Assembly: GCA_965153455.1 (NCBI GenBank)
Contig: OZ234501.1
Coordinates: forward strand, 15,550,855 to 15,614,854
Direction of reading: 5' to 3'
DNA: 64,000 bases
Origin: Sphagnum compactum
Taxonomy: Eukaryota; Bryophyta; Sphagnopsida; Sphagnales
Shown here: positions 1-12,670 of the stretch, one piece after another
Numbering within the stretch: the stretch's first letter is position 1
Layout of the letters: each line of letters starts with the position of its first letter
Notes under the pieces: generated by a model
Told to the model about the DNA's origin: nothing
Databases searched by the model: none
What the model saw: only the letters and a program-made list of their open reading frames with translations
Translations under genes and position numbers: made by a program

Positions 1-1585
1 TATGTTGCAAAATTGCCTACTTATTAATTTTTTAATTTTCCCAAGTCGAACCACCTTGTAAATAATTGGTAAACCGTTTTTTCAAAAAAAATTAACATTA
101 GTTGGTTCCTTCATTTCTTGATAATTGGAACTAGCAATTGTATGAAAAATAGATAACTACCCATCAGTAGTGTTAAACTCTTGAACCCAAAATCAACCCA
201 CTTAAGGTTAATACCAATAGTATATGTGGGCATGAAAACAATTATTCTCCAAAGTATTGATGGGATTACAAATGCTTTCAAAATACCAAGACTAAAAAGG
301 GGATGGGTTTTGAAGGAAGTGGAGAGATGGGAAATGAATTAAATTGGTCCCTAGAATAAGTTAAGGATATTGTTCTAATTATTTGCAAAGAGCAATGAAT
401 TAAATAAAAAGAGAAATTTGTTAAAAAATTTATTCGTAAAGTCGTGGATAATGGGCACCATATCCCCGATTTGGTTGAAATTGGGACTAAGAAAAACATA
501 AATAAGACCCAAAAAAAAAAACACATGTATGAATTGGGGCTTGAATTTCATATTAGCACCAATTTTGATGTTTAAAAAGAGTTTCATACTTAGTTTTTAA
601 TTTGTTGCTTATTGTAGTGTATTGCACTTACACTATGCTTTCACCACTATTTGATAATTGTGCCCCTTTATGTACATTTTTTTTACTCCCACCTTCAAAT
701 CCTATGGACCAACCCCAATATTGATTATTTTTTGCTAATCATGAAGAGATTTAGTAATTAAACTAGAATGCATAGATCCCCAAAATATTGTAAGTACGAG
801 AATGTCATTAGCAAAAGTAATCAAGTTTACACTAGAGAAAAATACAGTTTTCCTTAAATTTCTCAAAATTGTTTTTTCGACAAAATGACAAAATTAGTCC
901 CAACAAAATCACTCCAAATTAGGAATACAAATTATCTAGGTATGACAATTTCACTTAGAAAAATAAATAGCTGGTATGATCAAGAGGGGCCCAATGCCCC
1001 CAATAACAATAGAAAGACAAGCTTTTAGAGTTGTTACACACACACACACACTCAAGATTCAACAAGAGAATTTCTTTGCTCAATCCCGCATGACTTGGGA
1101 AGGTAGAGGACTGGTGTTTTGAGCAAAACAAAGGATGGGATGATGGGATGTAGTTTGGTGTTAGGATTTAGGGTTGTTCTAATCTCGACCTCAAATGGAT
1201 GCAAAATCCAAAATCACCTAAAATTGATGTACTTTGGCATCTTAGAGTATTTTTATATTAGGAAAATGTTTGAAGCTTTCAAAAGATCTTTTTTTTCCTT
1301 CTTCTTCTTCAAAAGAACATAATTTTGTGAAGGAAGAAAGAGAATAATCGGTCACAACAACATTAGAGTTTTACACATAAAAAATATTCAAAACAACATA
1401 ACTATTGGAAACGGAAATGTGGAACTTGCCAAGGTAGTAGTAGTACGGTGCTAGGACTTGAAAGGATTCCATGCATGGGCGGATGGTGCAGGCATGGATT
1501 TAAAACAATAAATAAATGATCCCCATTTTTGTCGTTTAGTTAACACAATTGGAAAGCAATGTAAATTTTAATGCCAAAAGGGAAG

Positions 1586-1675
1586 TGCAATTACCTCGTG
1601 CTTTAAAAAACATTATTGGCTATATACACCTGCAATTACCTCGTGCTTTAAAAATTTTTATTGGCTATATACACC
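1586..1675. repeat. 45-bp direct tandem duplication
   Basis: Two adjacent copies start at 1586 and 1631. Both begin TGCAATTACCTCGTGCTTTA and end in GGCTATATACACC. They differ by only a few bases, so the duplication is recent compared with its surroundings. An open frame runs through it, but nothing else suggests coding. Confidence 0.8.
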
Positions 1676-3304
1676 GTGCAATAGTTCTCTCCAATTATTT
1701 TTCCACTTGTTTTTTTGAGGTTTTGTTCGTACACTTTTTTTGCCAACGGAAAGCACTGGCAGAAATTGTTACGGCACATTATCAAGCGGAATCTGTCCTT
1801 GGCAAAAGGTGCGGCATTTTGAGAAAACTTTCGAAATTAATTGGTCAGAACCCGTTATTTTGGGTTTCCATTAAGAACATCCCATCAACCGATCCATATA
1901 TACACTAACCTTACCCACTGGTTCGAAAAAATCAAATAATTTGTTACGGCCTGTAATTGCGGTTTTGTGAAAACTCGCAATAATCAAAGAATGAACCCAA
2001 CCTGAACCGCCCGCCGATTCTTTTTTGGTTCATTCGGAAAACCCACCAATCCTTTGACAATATTCAAAAACCCAGATTATTTGGTAGTTATTAACGTTAT
2101 CCGTAAAGTCACCCTCTCTTTCACCCTCTATCCCATCTTTGAGTGGTATCCGCAAAAAAATAAAAATAAAATCTTGTTAAATCTCAGTATGAAATGCTGA
2201 AACTCAGCATTTAATGACAAGGTTATTAGGTATAGTAGTTGTACAGGTAGGAGGAGCAGTGAAAATATCTGTAGCAGCAGTGGAGGCGCTCAGGACAAAG
2301 GAAAGAGGGGACGAAACTCAGTTTATCACCAAGATTGGTGGAAAACTAGTTTGGGTCCCAGTGATTTCGTTCTGTAAAATTTCATTCCCAGTTAAGCATT
2401 TGATACCCCCTATTATGCCGAAACTGGCCGTTCTCACCCCTAATCGCCTGACTTTACTACGGATAACTTTATTTTGTTCTGATTTTGTTTCAAAAACCCG
2501 AAACTGGGGATTAGAACAAAATCAAGATAAAGGTTGAAAATTGGTCCTTGCCCCATTTAGGGTCTAGGATTAGGTTATTGGTGTGACTACTAAGACCCCT
2601 CTCGTGGTTTAGGGTTAGGGTATGGACGTGATACTTTGATCAAGAGGCCACCAATTTGAACACCATCGCCAAATTTTCATCAATCAATTTGGGTATTGTT
2701 GAATGCCTTTTTTATCCTCCTTAAAAATACTGTAGTATCTTGGGAGCTCCGACACTCATTAGGTTATTTGAAGAAACGTAGAAGTTTTATTAACATAATC
2801 GATTTTCAAAGAAAAAAAATTTGGTGAACGAACGTAGGGAATATTCTGGAATATTCCCAACTATTCAAGTTTTGACATGGAATGTTCACAATTCATTAAT
2901 TAATTAATTAATTCACAAACATGCATTCAAGCTGCACCTGTACTATGCTAGTATGGGTATCCATTACTTGTGGCCTGTGGGTTAAGCACAAAAATTCCAT
3001 AAAAAGCTGGCAAAAGTTTGATCGACAAAGTAGAGGTAAAATAAAATAAAATGTAATAATGGTCGTTTCCCTTTCTCATTGCAAATGAAGTGTTTCATTC
3101 ATTTGTGTCCCCCTCTGGAAAAATAAAATAAAATAAAATAAAATAAAATTCTGCAATAAATCACCCACGTCCACACTTTTAATTGTTTCAAATGAGTTCA
3201 ATTATTCACCCAATCATTATAAAAAGGGTTTGTGCTTCAGTTGAATATTTTTAATCTGTCACAAAATAAGATACAACTTTGCAGTAGAATCAAGCAGCAC
3301 AAGT

Positions 3305-3377
3305 TCCTAAACTATAAACCCTAAACCCTAAACCCTAAATTATAAGTTCCTAAACCCTAAACTATAAACCCTAAAGT
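3305..3377. repeat. Interstitial telomere-like repeat (CCCTAAA type)
   Basis: Several AAACCCTA units lie in tandem, interrupted by CTATAAA and TTATAAGTTC variants. CCCTAAA is the Arabidopsis-type plant telomere unit. Being this short and degenerate it is interstitial, not a chromosome end. Confidence 0.75.
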
Positions 3378-3984
3378 TCATAGGAGAGGGGAGGAGGGGT
3401 GGGCAGGGTTTAACATCTTACCATTATATTCTTTCACACATAGCGAGTGGTGAGTGATAGGAGGGTCATTGTAGAGCTTGGGGCTTAGTGAAAGGTGATG
3501 GTGGTATTAGGTGCTTAGTCTGCCTTTGATGAGGGCTGTGTATGTATGTATGTAGGAAGGAAAGGAAAGGAAAGGAAAGGAAGGAAGACTTGAAAGTTCC
3601 CATCACATGGTCCAACTGACAAGGCCCTTGTGCTTGGCAGCTTTACTGAAAAAGTGGTCGGTCATTGTGTTTCTTGAATGTCTTTTTTCTGGCTTGCTTT
3701 GCTCCCTCCTTTGCATGTTGACCTGATCCTATCAAACTCCTCCTGTCCTGTCCAGCAGCAATGATACATACATACATTCACATTCGGGCATTTTGGTGGA
3801 GGTGGGTTTTGCAGTCAAATCTGACATGCGCATAAAAGACTGCCTTCAAATCTAGTGTGATTTTGATGCTCGCTCCCAATATCTATCTATCTATCTTATT
3901 ATGAACTGAAACTCACCCAAAATAAACCCCATGAAGTTGTTGCCATTTGAGGAGTCACTAGTGTCTACAATCTGAAGTGGTTGT

Positions 3985-4376
3985 CAAGAGAGGATGAAAA
4001 ATTCAAAGTTTCTGTCACCACTCATTTGATAACTTATTCTCTCTCTCTCTCTCTCGTTATCCCAAAACCCCTTTAAAAACTCTTCAGACTTTCCTTCCCC
4101 CACTATGGAGTGGTTGTCACCAGAGGTTGAAAAACATGAGTTTTTGTCGTCACATCCCACTGACAATTTTGTTTTGCTCTCTCTCTCTAAAGCCTAAATC
4201 CTACTACAGCCTTCAGACTTTTCCCCCAGTCTGGAGTGGTTGTCACTTTTGTCACCGGGGGATGGAAAGTTCAAGTTTTTGTCACCACTCACTGATAATT
4301 GTGTTTTTTGCTCGCTCCAAACCCTAAAACCCTTTCAGGCTTTTCAAGTTTTTGTCACCACCTACTGACAATTTCT

Positions 4377-4413
<37 letters not shown>

Positions 4414-5165
4414 AACTCTAAACCCTAAAACCCTTCAGACAGACTTTTTAAGTTTTTGTCACACCCACTGACAATTTTTTTCACTCTTCTTATCCATAAA
4501 TCCTTCTTCAGACAGGCTTTTCAAGTTGTTGTCACCACCTACTGACATCTTTTTTTTTCTCTCTCTTCTTATCCCTAAACCATAAACCCTAACTTTTCAA
4601 GTATTTGTCACCACCCACTAACAATTCCTTTTCTATCTCTCTCCAAACCCTAAACCCTAAAGATCGACTTTTCAAGTTTTTGCCACCACCCACTAACAGA
4701 TTTTTTCTCTATCCCGCTCCAAACCCTAAACCCCAAAGACAGACTTTTCAAGTTTTGGCCACCACCCACTCACTAACAACAATTCTTTTTCTATCTCTCC
4801 AAACCCTAAAACCCGAAAGCCAGACTTTTCAGGTTTTTTGCCAATACCCACCAACAACAATTCCTTTTCTATCTCTCTCCAAACCGTAAACCCTAAAACC
4901 CAGACTTTTCAAGCATTTGTGAGCACCCACTAACAACAATTCTTTTCCCATCTCTCTCCAAACCCTAAACCCTAAAACCCAGACTTTTCAAGCATTTGTG
5001 AGCACCCACTAATAACAATTCTTTTCCCATCTCTCTCCAAACCCTAAACCCTAGTGACAAAAGACTTGTCAAGTTGTTTGTCACCACACCACCCACTGAC
5101 AAATTATTATTTTTTCCCTCTCTATTCTTTACTTATTCCTAAACCCTAAAACCCCTTCAGACTTT
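3985..5165. repeat. Degenerate minisatellite, about 73-82 bp unit, with telomere-like and CT-rich segments
   Basis: A repeated cassette runs through the stretch: CTTTTCAAGTTTTTGTCACC, then a CACCCACTGACAATT-like part, then a CTCTCTCTC run, then AAACCCTAAACCCTAAA. The CTTTTCAAG-type anchor occurs near 4341, 4517, 4594, 4670, 4743, 4825, 4904, 4984 and 5066. The later copies are therefore 73-82 bp apart. The first copies (about 3.99-4.3 kb) are more diverged and longer. Neighbouring copies at 4904 and 4984 are almost identical. Open frames across the array only read the repeat. I do not recognise it as a named satellite. Confidence 0.85.
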
Positions 5166-8100
5166 TTTTTTTGGGGTTGGTTGGCCCTATGAGCAGCAAA
5201 ATGAAGAAAAAAGTGCAACCCTTTTTACATATATAATCTCTGAATATTCTGTGAACAAAGAAAATGAAACTGGAAGTGTGATTATATATATATATATATA
5301 TATTTTTAAAATATTTTTAATATAATTAGTTAATAGCAGGCAAAAGGACAGCAAGAGAATGTGTTGGACAGTAGAGAAAATCATTGAATTCTGGTACCTA
5401 CCTACCCAGATTGGTGCTTTATTAGTACCCTGTACACTCTGCTATGATGGTAAAGGAAGAGAACTAAAAAATCCCAATATAAAACAAAAAAAGCTTAGAA
5501 GCTTTGCCATGATCATGTTGCCACAAAACATTACAAGTCAGATCTGAATACCTCCTACTCATTTATGGATGAGATTTGGGTGTTGGGTTTAGGGTTTACT
5601 CATTTATGGATGAGATTTGGGTGTTGGGTTTTGTTGGCCCATTTGCATGAAATGGGGGAACTTGGAACCCCCATCTCACCAGATCTTTTTGGCCTCATTC
5701 ACAATCCCTCGTGTTTTTGTAGTTAGTTCGTACATTCCATTCCTCCACCCCCCGTCCCAACATCATAAGCAAGAAGAAAGCAAAAAAAATTATTTAAAAA
5801 AAAAAGTTTTAATTTTTTTTATATTAAAAATGGTGCCCAGTCAGCCTATTTTGGCCACACTAGGAATGATGGATGGATGGATCCAAGAGGTCAGACCATC
5901 AGCTCCACATATCATGGCCGACAAACTTTAACTTGGATGAAGTTCATTTAAGTTAAACTTGGATGAATTCCATGTCTTAAATAGCATGCAACACTATTTT
6001 GGATGTAATAGAGATTGATAGAGGCCCACATATCGAGTATTACCAACCATAGTACCTTTACCATTTCGGCATGAATTAAATTGTTTTTTTTTTTTTTTTT
6101 GTTTTGCTCAACTTTTTTAAAATTATTCATTATTTGTGCGAAAATTTTAATAAATTTTAAAAGTTCAATTGTTAGGATTTGAATCGCAGACCTTCCATGG
6201 CAATGATTTTAAACTGAAGCAGTTTAGACACACTAGATTGCTCCATAAAATTGACAAACTATTTATTATTATTATTATTATTTTATATAATCACTACCTA
6301 TCAAAAATTTCAGAATTAAAAAACCAGGTGTCGAATTTAAGATTTTTAATTTAAATAATAATTTGGGATTGCCTTTGGTGTTATAGAGTCTAAAGATTGA
6401 AAGAAAATTTGATTTTGTCTTAATTGCATTAGGTTTATTTTATTGAATCTAAATCACAACAACTTTTTGGGTAGCCATAGGTTGGGCAAGAACCAAACTA
6501 CATTTAATTGTTAGCTTAATCTCAATTCACAAAGTACACTAGTTCGGGTATGTCCCCTACAATATAAGGTGTTTGCAAGGAAAGTTTCTTTTTAAAATTT
6601 GAATGTGTTTGAATTACCCATGAACACAAAGCCATCGTTCCATTAAATGACAATGGGTTTTGCCAAGGCTTGTTTCACGAAGTAATTTGTTTATGTTGAT
6701 GATTTAATTCAAGCATGCTTTCAATTGTTTGATTCATTAAGATTGACACTAATAGGGGAAATATGAAATGAAGCCAACATATAGTTCCATTTCTTACCTA
6801 GGAAGCTTATGCACAATATCAATGTGTGATACGTACAAATTATGAATGAACTAATGTTACATGGTTTCCATTTCTAAGTTGTGAAATGCTAAGTTTGTTA
6901 TGCGTGCTTCATGAATAAGTTGAAACAAAAAAGCCATTGCTATGGGTTCAACTTCAACACTTTATCCAACACAACTTGGGATATCTTTTGTTATGATACA
7001 TGGACAAATTAAGATTCATGATGATAAACCCTAACCTTAAATTTGCTCTAGATAGGCCTACATCTTAAATTTTTCCCTAACCTTTTCTAAACCCAACAAA
7101 CTTGACCATAAATCCCCAAAAACCCTAACCTTAAATTTGCCATAATCCTTTTTAAACCAAACAAATTGCCCTAACCTTTTTAGTAATTTGAAACCCTATA
7201 AGCCTGAAAGATTTCTAAAAGTTATTCATAATCTTAACCTTAAAAGTTAAAGCTACCTTTCATTCAACAACTTAGGGGGATTAGTAAAATTATGATGAAA
7301 ATTATGATGTTTTAAAAAATTAAATGATGTTCACTTGTAGACCTAGCATAATATGTGATTATTGGCACTTGTGTGGATTAATGTAATCATTAAACATGAT
7401 AGCTTCTTGGTCCATATCATTAAACATCATTTCTTTCTTACTTAAAGAGGAGTTCTAATCATGACTATTGAAAGAAAGATGATTGTTAAAACTTGAAGAG
7501 TGAATACATCTTCTTGTGTTCAAATGAGAATGAAAAGAGAAATAACTTGGGAGGACCCCATTGTTGTATAGTCCCCATTAGCTTCTTTGTGTAGGCCTTA
7601 GAATTTTCCCTTCTACCGAGCCTACACATAAATCCACCCCTTTGAAACTTATTTTTTAAGTTTTGTAATTTCACATGCACACACACATGCAAACCCAAAA
7701 ACATGTTTTCTAAGAAAATTTTCATCCTTAACATTCAACATGACCCATACTTTTGAAACTTGATCACTTTTAGCCTTACCATTTAAACGTTAAAAATTAG
7801 ACCTTACAAATTTGAATCCTAGAAACCTTAAACCCCAACTTTAAAGGTTAAACCTTAAAAGCTAAAAACTCAAACCTGAAAACTTTAAACCTAAAAAGTT
7901 GAACCCAAAAACATAAAAACTAAACCTTAAACTTTGAACCTTAAATCCAAATTGTTAGACCCTCAAAACCCAAAATATTGATTTAAAAAGTTAAACCCCA
8001 AAACCATAACTCTAAAATCTAATCCTTAAACTTTAAAATTATAACTTAAAATAAGAAAACTTGAATTTTGAAATGTTTATTTTCAAAATTCAATTTCAAA

Positions 8101-9780
8101 GCATTTACACCAAGCCACTGACTCACCTTATCCATTTAAAAAAAAACATTACTTAATTTCATCAAACTTGGATTATAATTTATGTATTTATTTGAACATT
8201 GGAACTTGGTTAACAATAATACTTGTTTTTATGAGTCATGTAATGGGCAAGACCTTGTTTGCTATGCAAGATTATATTAATTTTTAGTTAATGAAAATAT
8301 GACATATCACTAATACATAACATGGCTTTTTATGACTAAAATTTTAGCAACAACAAATAGTGGATAAAAATGCTCTTAATAAGATCAAACCAATCATTTA
8401 TGTCAAAAATATTGACTAATATGACTGAAAACTACTAGTTGACATGGTAGTAATAATTTATTTAAAAAAACCAATAATAATTTTTTTTCCCTTTAATTTT
8501 GGGTTCCCCACAATTAATTAATATGAATCACAATTTACTATAATATGTTATACAATGAAAAGTCAAAATCTAGCATTGCCAATTTTGGATGCTAAACAAT
8601 AATCTTTAATGTGGGCTCGATACAAAGATCAACAATTGAGATATGGGAAATCATTTCTTGGTTAAATTATAGAGTTGAATGTGTCATGAAGATGATGATT
8701 TATGGTACTCTTCATTTGACTAAAGATAATTAGAAAGCTTTCATTATAACAAAGTTGCTTCAATACTAAAGATTAAGAACTTGGGGTTGTAGTGTAAAAC
8801 ATGTCCGGAATTCTAAGGCATATTTTTAAAGTAATGTTGTTCAAAGTTCAAACATGAAGCTACTTTCTATAAACTATATATTGCATACACACGCCCATCA
8901 CATGGAGATTAAACTTTCATTTCTTGGTTAAAGGTCATTTAAACATTATAAGTTTGGTCTTCATGTGGGCTACCTTCAAAGGAGAAGTCATCACACCCCT
9001 AAAGACTTCACTTTATGGGCATCACTCATCAAGTACATAAAAATTTTACCCTTGAACACAATTATGTTTATAACATTGCAAGCTTCATTTACATGTGATT
9101 TAACCTAATGCCTTTCTCATAACTCTTTTGAATATATTTGAAGGAAAGGCTCAATGGATAGTATGGATAGTCCAAAATTGGTTCCTATGATAATGTCAAA
9201 GATTCGCAAGTGTAAGGCCACAATGTAACTTTCTTAACATGATCATGGAGCTCACAATTCACCCAATTTTCACCCTATGTGATAACAATGACACTTATAG
9301 ATTTAGCCTTTCTTAATAGATTTTGGTTTTCATAGGACAACTACAAAAGTAAAATTTGAGGGTTTAGGAAACCATTGCACCCAAGATATTTTACCAAATG
9401 TAAAATTGCACAATGGTCTTGACTCTTAACTATTACGAAAATTGGGTCTAAAAGTTGTAGGTAGGACAATAAATAGCACAAAATATGTTATTTTGAAATA
9501 ATTAAATTTTTTGACAAAAAGAATTTAATTATTAAAAAATGGGTTCAAATTTTAAACATATCCAATTTAAGTATTTCAGAAATTATACTTTAATGGGTTA
9601 GCATTACAATTCCTAAGAAAAATGCCAAGGTCAGCTCAAAAATTCCAAATTGTTTTGAACCCACCTTTTTGATAACTATTTAACACTGAACATCAAGGAG
9701 AGGTAGACATGTACCAACTGGTGAGGAATGGAAAAAAGGGCTGAGAGGAGTCAGGAGTTCACTAGTAGAATAATAATCTA
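5166..9780. other. AT-rich intergenic DNA, no supported gene
   Basis: No coding signal was found. It contains an (AT) run near 5283-5304, a 41-bp duplication at 5557-5631 (two copies of ACTCATTTATGGATGAGATT), poly-T near 6090 and an ATT run near 6263. From about 7020 to 8060 it is cryptically simple, with loose repetition of AAACCTTAAA, TTAAACCC and similar strings. Those may be an old telomere-like or low-complexity tract. Confidence 0.6.
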
Positions 9781-9787
9781 GCCACAA

Positions 9788-9932
9788 TTGAAATAATGAA
9801 ACATTTCAGAAACGCTAAAAAAATTAAAAATAGTGATTGAAATAATGAAACATTTCAGAAACCCTAAAAAAATGAAAATAGTGAGTGAACTAATGAAACA
9901 TTTCAGAAACCCTAAAAAAAGAACAATAGTGG
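9788..9932. repeat. Three tandem copies of a ~48-50 bp unit
   Basis: The unit carries AATGAAACATTTCAGAAAC followed by CCTAAAAAAA and an AATAGTG end. It repeats three times, starting near 9788, 9836 and 9884. The first copy has CGCTAAA where the later two have CCCTAAA. Confidence 0.8.
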
Positions 9933-10734
9933 AACCTAAGATCTTGAACCCATAGACCTGATTCTTTCTTTCACCATTTGTTGCATCATGCTTTCTATGT
10001 TTTTGTCACTAGGCTTGAAAGCTCACTGACACACCAGCACTGACACCAACCCTGACCTGAGCTTCTTACTCCTTCAGAAGGAGAAGAAGCTTTTGTCTTC
10101 CTTCAAGGGTCCCCCCCCTCCCCTCCCCCACAAAATTTGATATGGGAATTAGGTCAAATTGTCAGGGAAGTATGTATGACTGGTAGTATGACAAAGGAGT
10201 TGGATGATGATAAAAGGGGAAGGATTTTGTACTTGCATGCTTGTCTGCTGCACTTGTGCTGGAGGTAGTTGCAGATTTGCAGAAGAAGAAGTTGTTGTTG
10301 TTGTTGTTGTTGTGTGGTCCAAGTGGCCAGATTCAACAACACAAAATTTCATGCAAAATCTCAGTGTTGTTGGACAAAGCAACTAATCTAACTCTAGTAC
10401 AACAAACAAGCCAAGCAAGGAAGGAAGGAAGGAAAGGGCTATTCTCTCTTGCAATTGGGTTTTTTTTTTTTTGGATTCTCTTGCTTCCACTCGTATCTGC
10501 TCTGGAAACAAACCACTACCCAATTTTCATACAATTCACAATTCTTTACAACACCCCCAAAATTTGAAGTCCTGATAGATTTCTAAGTACATAGATTTGT
10601 AAGTACTTCCAAATGAGACTTTTGTGCTTAGAAACAATTGGACTTTGTACTTTAGAAACACTTGGGACTATATATGTACTTACAAGAATTGTCCACCCAC
10701 TTTGGCCCCAGCCTTATAATTAGGGTGAAAAATC

Positions 10735-10930
10735 CTCTCAAAGAAACCAAAAGCCTTCAAGATATTATTATAACTCTATTATAACTAATCTCAAGTTTGA
10801 ACACAAGCCAAAATATATATCATCTTTTTCAAAAATCCTCATAATAAAAATAGACCTATTATTGTTACCTAGTATGGGGCCAAAATCCCTTAAGCTACTA
10901 TACTCTATAATGAATCTAGCCTAAACTAAA
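10735..10930 (-). repeat. Dispersed repeat family A, copy 1
   Basis: Read on the minus strand it matches plus-strand 23788-23975. Shared blocks include TTCATTATAGAGTATAGTAG, TTTTGGCC-CATACTAGGTAA and a TCTTGAAGG-TTTTGGTT end, with small indels between them. Size and lack of coding suggest a non-autonomous transposon remnant. I could not define terminal repeats or target-site duplications. Confidence 0.6.
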
Positions 10931-10939
10931 CTTTAGCCT

Positions 10940-12530
10940 TATGTTTTTCAAGGAGAAAACTAAACTTCACTTGTAACCATCTCCGAGGTAGCAAGGATTG
11001 ATTGATTGATGAAAATTCAATTAGCATTACCACTTGCCATCATCAGCCAAAGAGTAGGTAGTAGTGTGTGCCTTTGGAGACACAAGGTCCTATTTGTAAT
11101 GACCTCAAATACGAGTTGTGTTTTTTTTGAGAAGATTTTTTGTTTGTAGCCAAAATGGTGATCATCCATAGGAAGACATGTAGAAAAAGTGATAATTGTC
11201 CTCAAGAAGATTTAGCTAAATCTGGCTATAAACTAGATATGAAGTACAAAGCTTTAATCATCCTTCTATATATATCTTTGGTTATATACACTCAAAACCA
11301 AATATATAAATTTTGGCCATTTTTACTAAATTTTTCCCCCTCACTTCTGGTAATTGAAAACTTATTCCAAAATTCACTTTATTTCCGAATTTTGAATTTC
11401 TCTTTTTGATGAAATTTCAGCAATAAAATTAAAAAAAGGCTAGTTTGTCAGGATAAAAATGAAGTTCTCATAATTGTCCCAAAAAATTACTATATTAAAT
11501 AGCAGAAGGGCATAGCAAATAAGGCACAATCATTCATATATATATATATATATCCAAATATTTTGAAAAAAAATCAATTTAATTATATATAATTGCTCTT
11601 TTTCACAACAAATATTTTTTTCTATTTCATCTAAGCCTTTGGGTCAAAGGTTGAGGCTTTAGGTTTTTCCTTAGCCCCCTACTTAAGATCACTCACTACA
11701 CCTACTCATAGGCTTAAGATTGCTCCCCCTCTAAAGGAATAGGGTTTAGGGGGATATCATGGATATAAGGTGTTCTCCAAATACACAAGGAAATTTCTCT
11801 AAGTGGTTGATCAAGTCTTTACTTTTTTTTGGTGAATAGTGGGGTAATGACTCACACATGTGTGGGGTTCCTTGAGTAATATTAGGTATAAAATGGCTTT
11901 TACTACCATGGAGAGAACATTAGAGTACAAGTTTGGACTTGTATTATCATGATTTTGATTCCACATGTCCTTTGAATAATTAATTAATTTTGAAAAAAAT
12001 CATTTCAACAAATGGAATATTCTTAAATATTCACTATTTTCCTTCACAATATTTTATGATTTGGAGGAAATAATTTTCAAAAAAAAAATTCAACATTTCT
12101 GAAAATAATAGAATTAGGTGTCGAATTGGCCAAGCTACTAGGTATGCTTAATTAGAGTGTCAAAAGCATGAAAGCAAGTTTTCATATGAATCAGGCAATC
12201 GAAGAGGCCCATGACTAAATATTGAACATGTTAGTGTTGACATTAGGTGACTAGTATTAGTTATTAGTAACCTAAACACTATAATAATAATAATAATAAT
12301 TTTTATTCTTTTATTCATGGAATAGAATAGAATAAAATGCATTCATAAATTAATGATCATTCACATTCCTTCAAGAGTTTGTTTTGTTTTATGGTAATCT
12401 TCCATGACCACCCATTGTCAAAAAGAAGTTGAACTCTCGTAACCTATGCATGTGGGCCAAAGGGAAGGAATTGAACTTTGTGATGCACCCGTCAACTAAT
12501 TAATACAACTAACAATAGGCCTCCTCCCTT
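10940..12530. other. AT-rich intergenic DNA, no supported gene
   Basis: Nothing beyond simple sequence was found: an (AT) run near 11537-11554, poly-A/T tracts and a TAA run near 12280-12300. Confidence 0.55.
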
Positions 12531-12539
12531 GCCTTTATT

Positions 12540-12670
12540 TAGGTCAATGTCAATTTAATCTAAATTAATATTACATTTCATGGACATGAACAAAATACAT
12601 GTTAATTTTTAATTTTTTTTCATATACATGTTGGTGGGTAGGGGAAAAGGAGAGAGGTATTTAATTCCTC
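12540..12670 (+). repeat. Dispersed repeat family B, partial copy
   Basis: It carries GTCAATGTCAATTTAATC and the block around CATGGACATGAACAAAATAC ... TACATGTTGGTGGGTA. These correspond to parts of the longer copies at about 18865-19215 and 50318-51190. It looks like a truncated relative. Confidence 0.45.

Larger units (their letters stand above)
1..3900. other. AT-rich intergenic DNA, no supported gene
   Basis: No open frame here shows family resemblance or a credible splice structure. The visible content is A/T homopolymers, a (CA) run near 1039-1050, a 45-bp duplication at 1586-1675, AAATA-type runs near 3120-3150, a GGAAA-type run near 3555-3590 and telomere-like DNA at 3305-3377. The stretch at 2800-2960 resembles AT-rich DNA at 49.4-50.1 kb and 61.3-62.5 kb. 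Confidence 0.6.

Noticed and set aside
4605-4889. 94-codon frame across the minisatellite
   Set aside because: The peptide is itself repetitive and only reads the tandem unit.
10149-10567. Overlapping open frames on both strands around a (GTT)n run
   Set aside because: They are microsatellite-driven poly-Gln, poly-Val and poly-Leu peptides with no support from splicing or homology.
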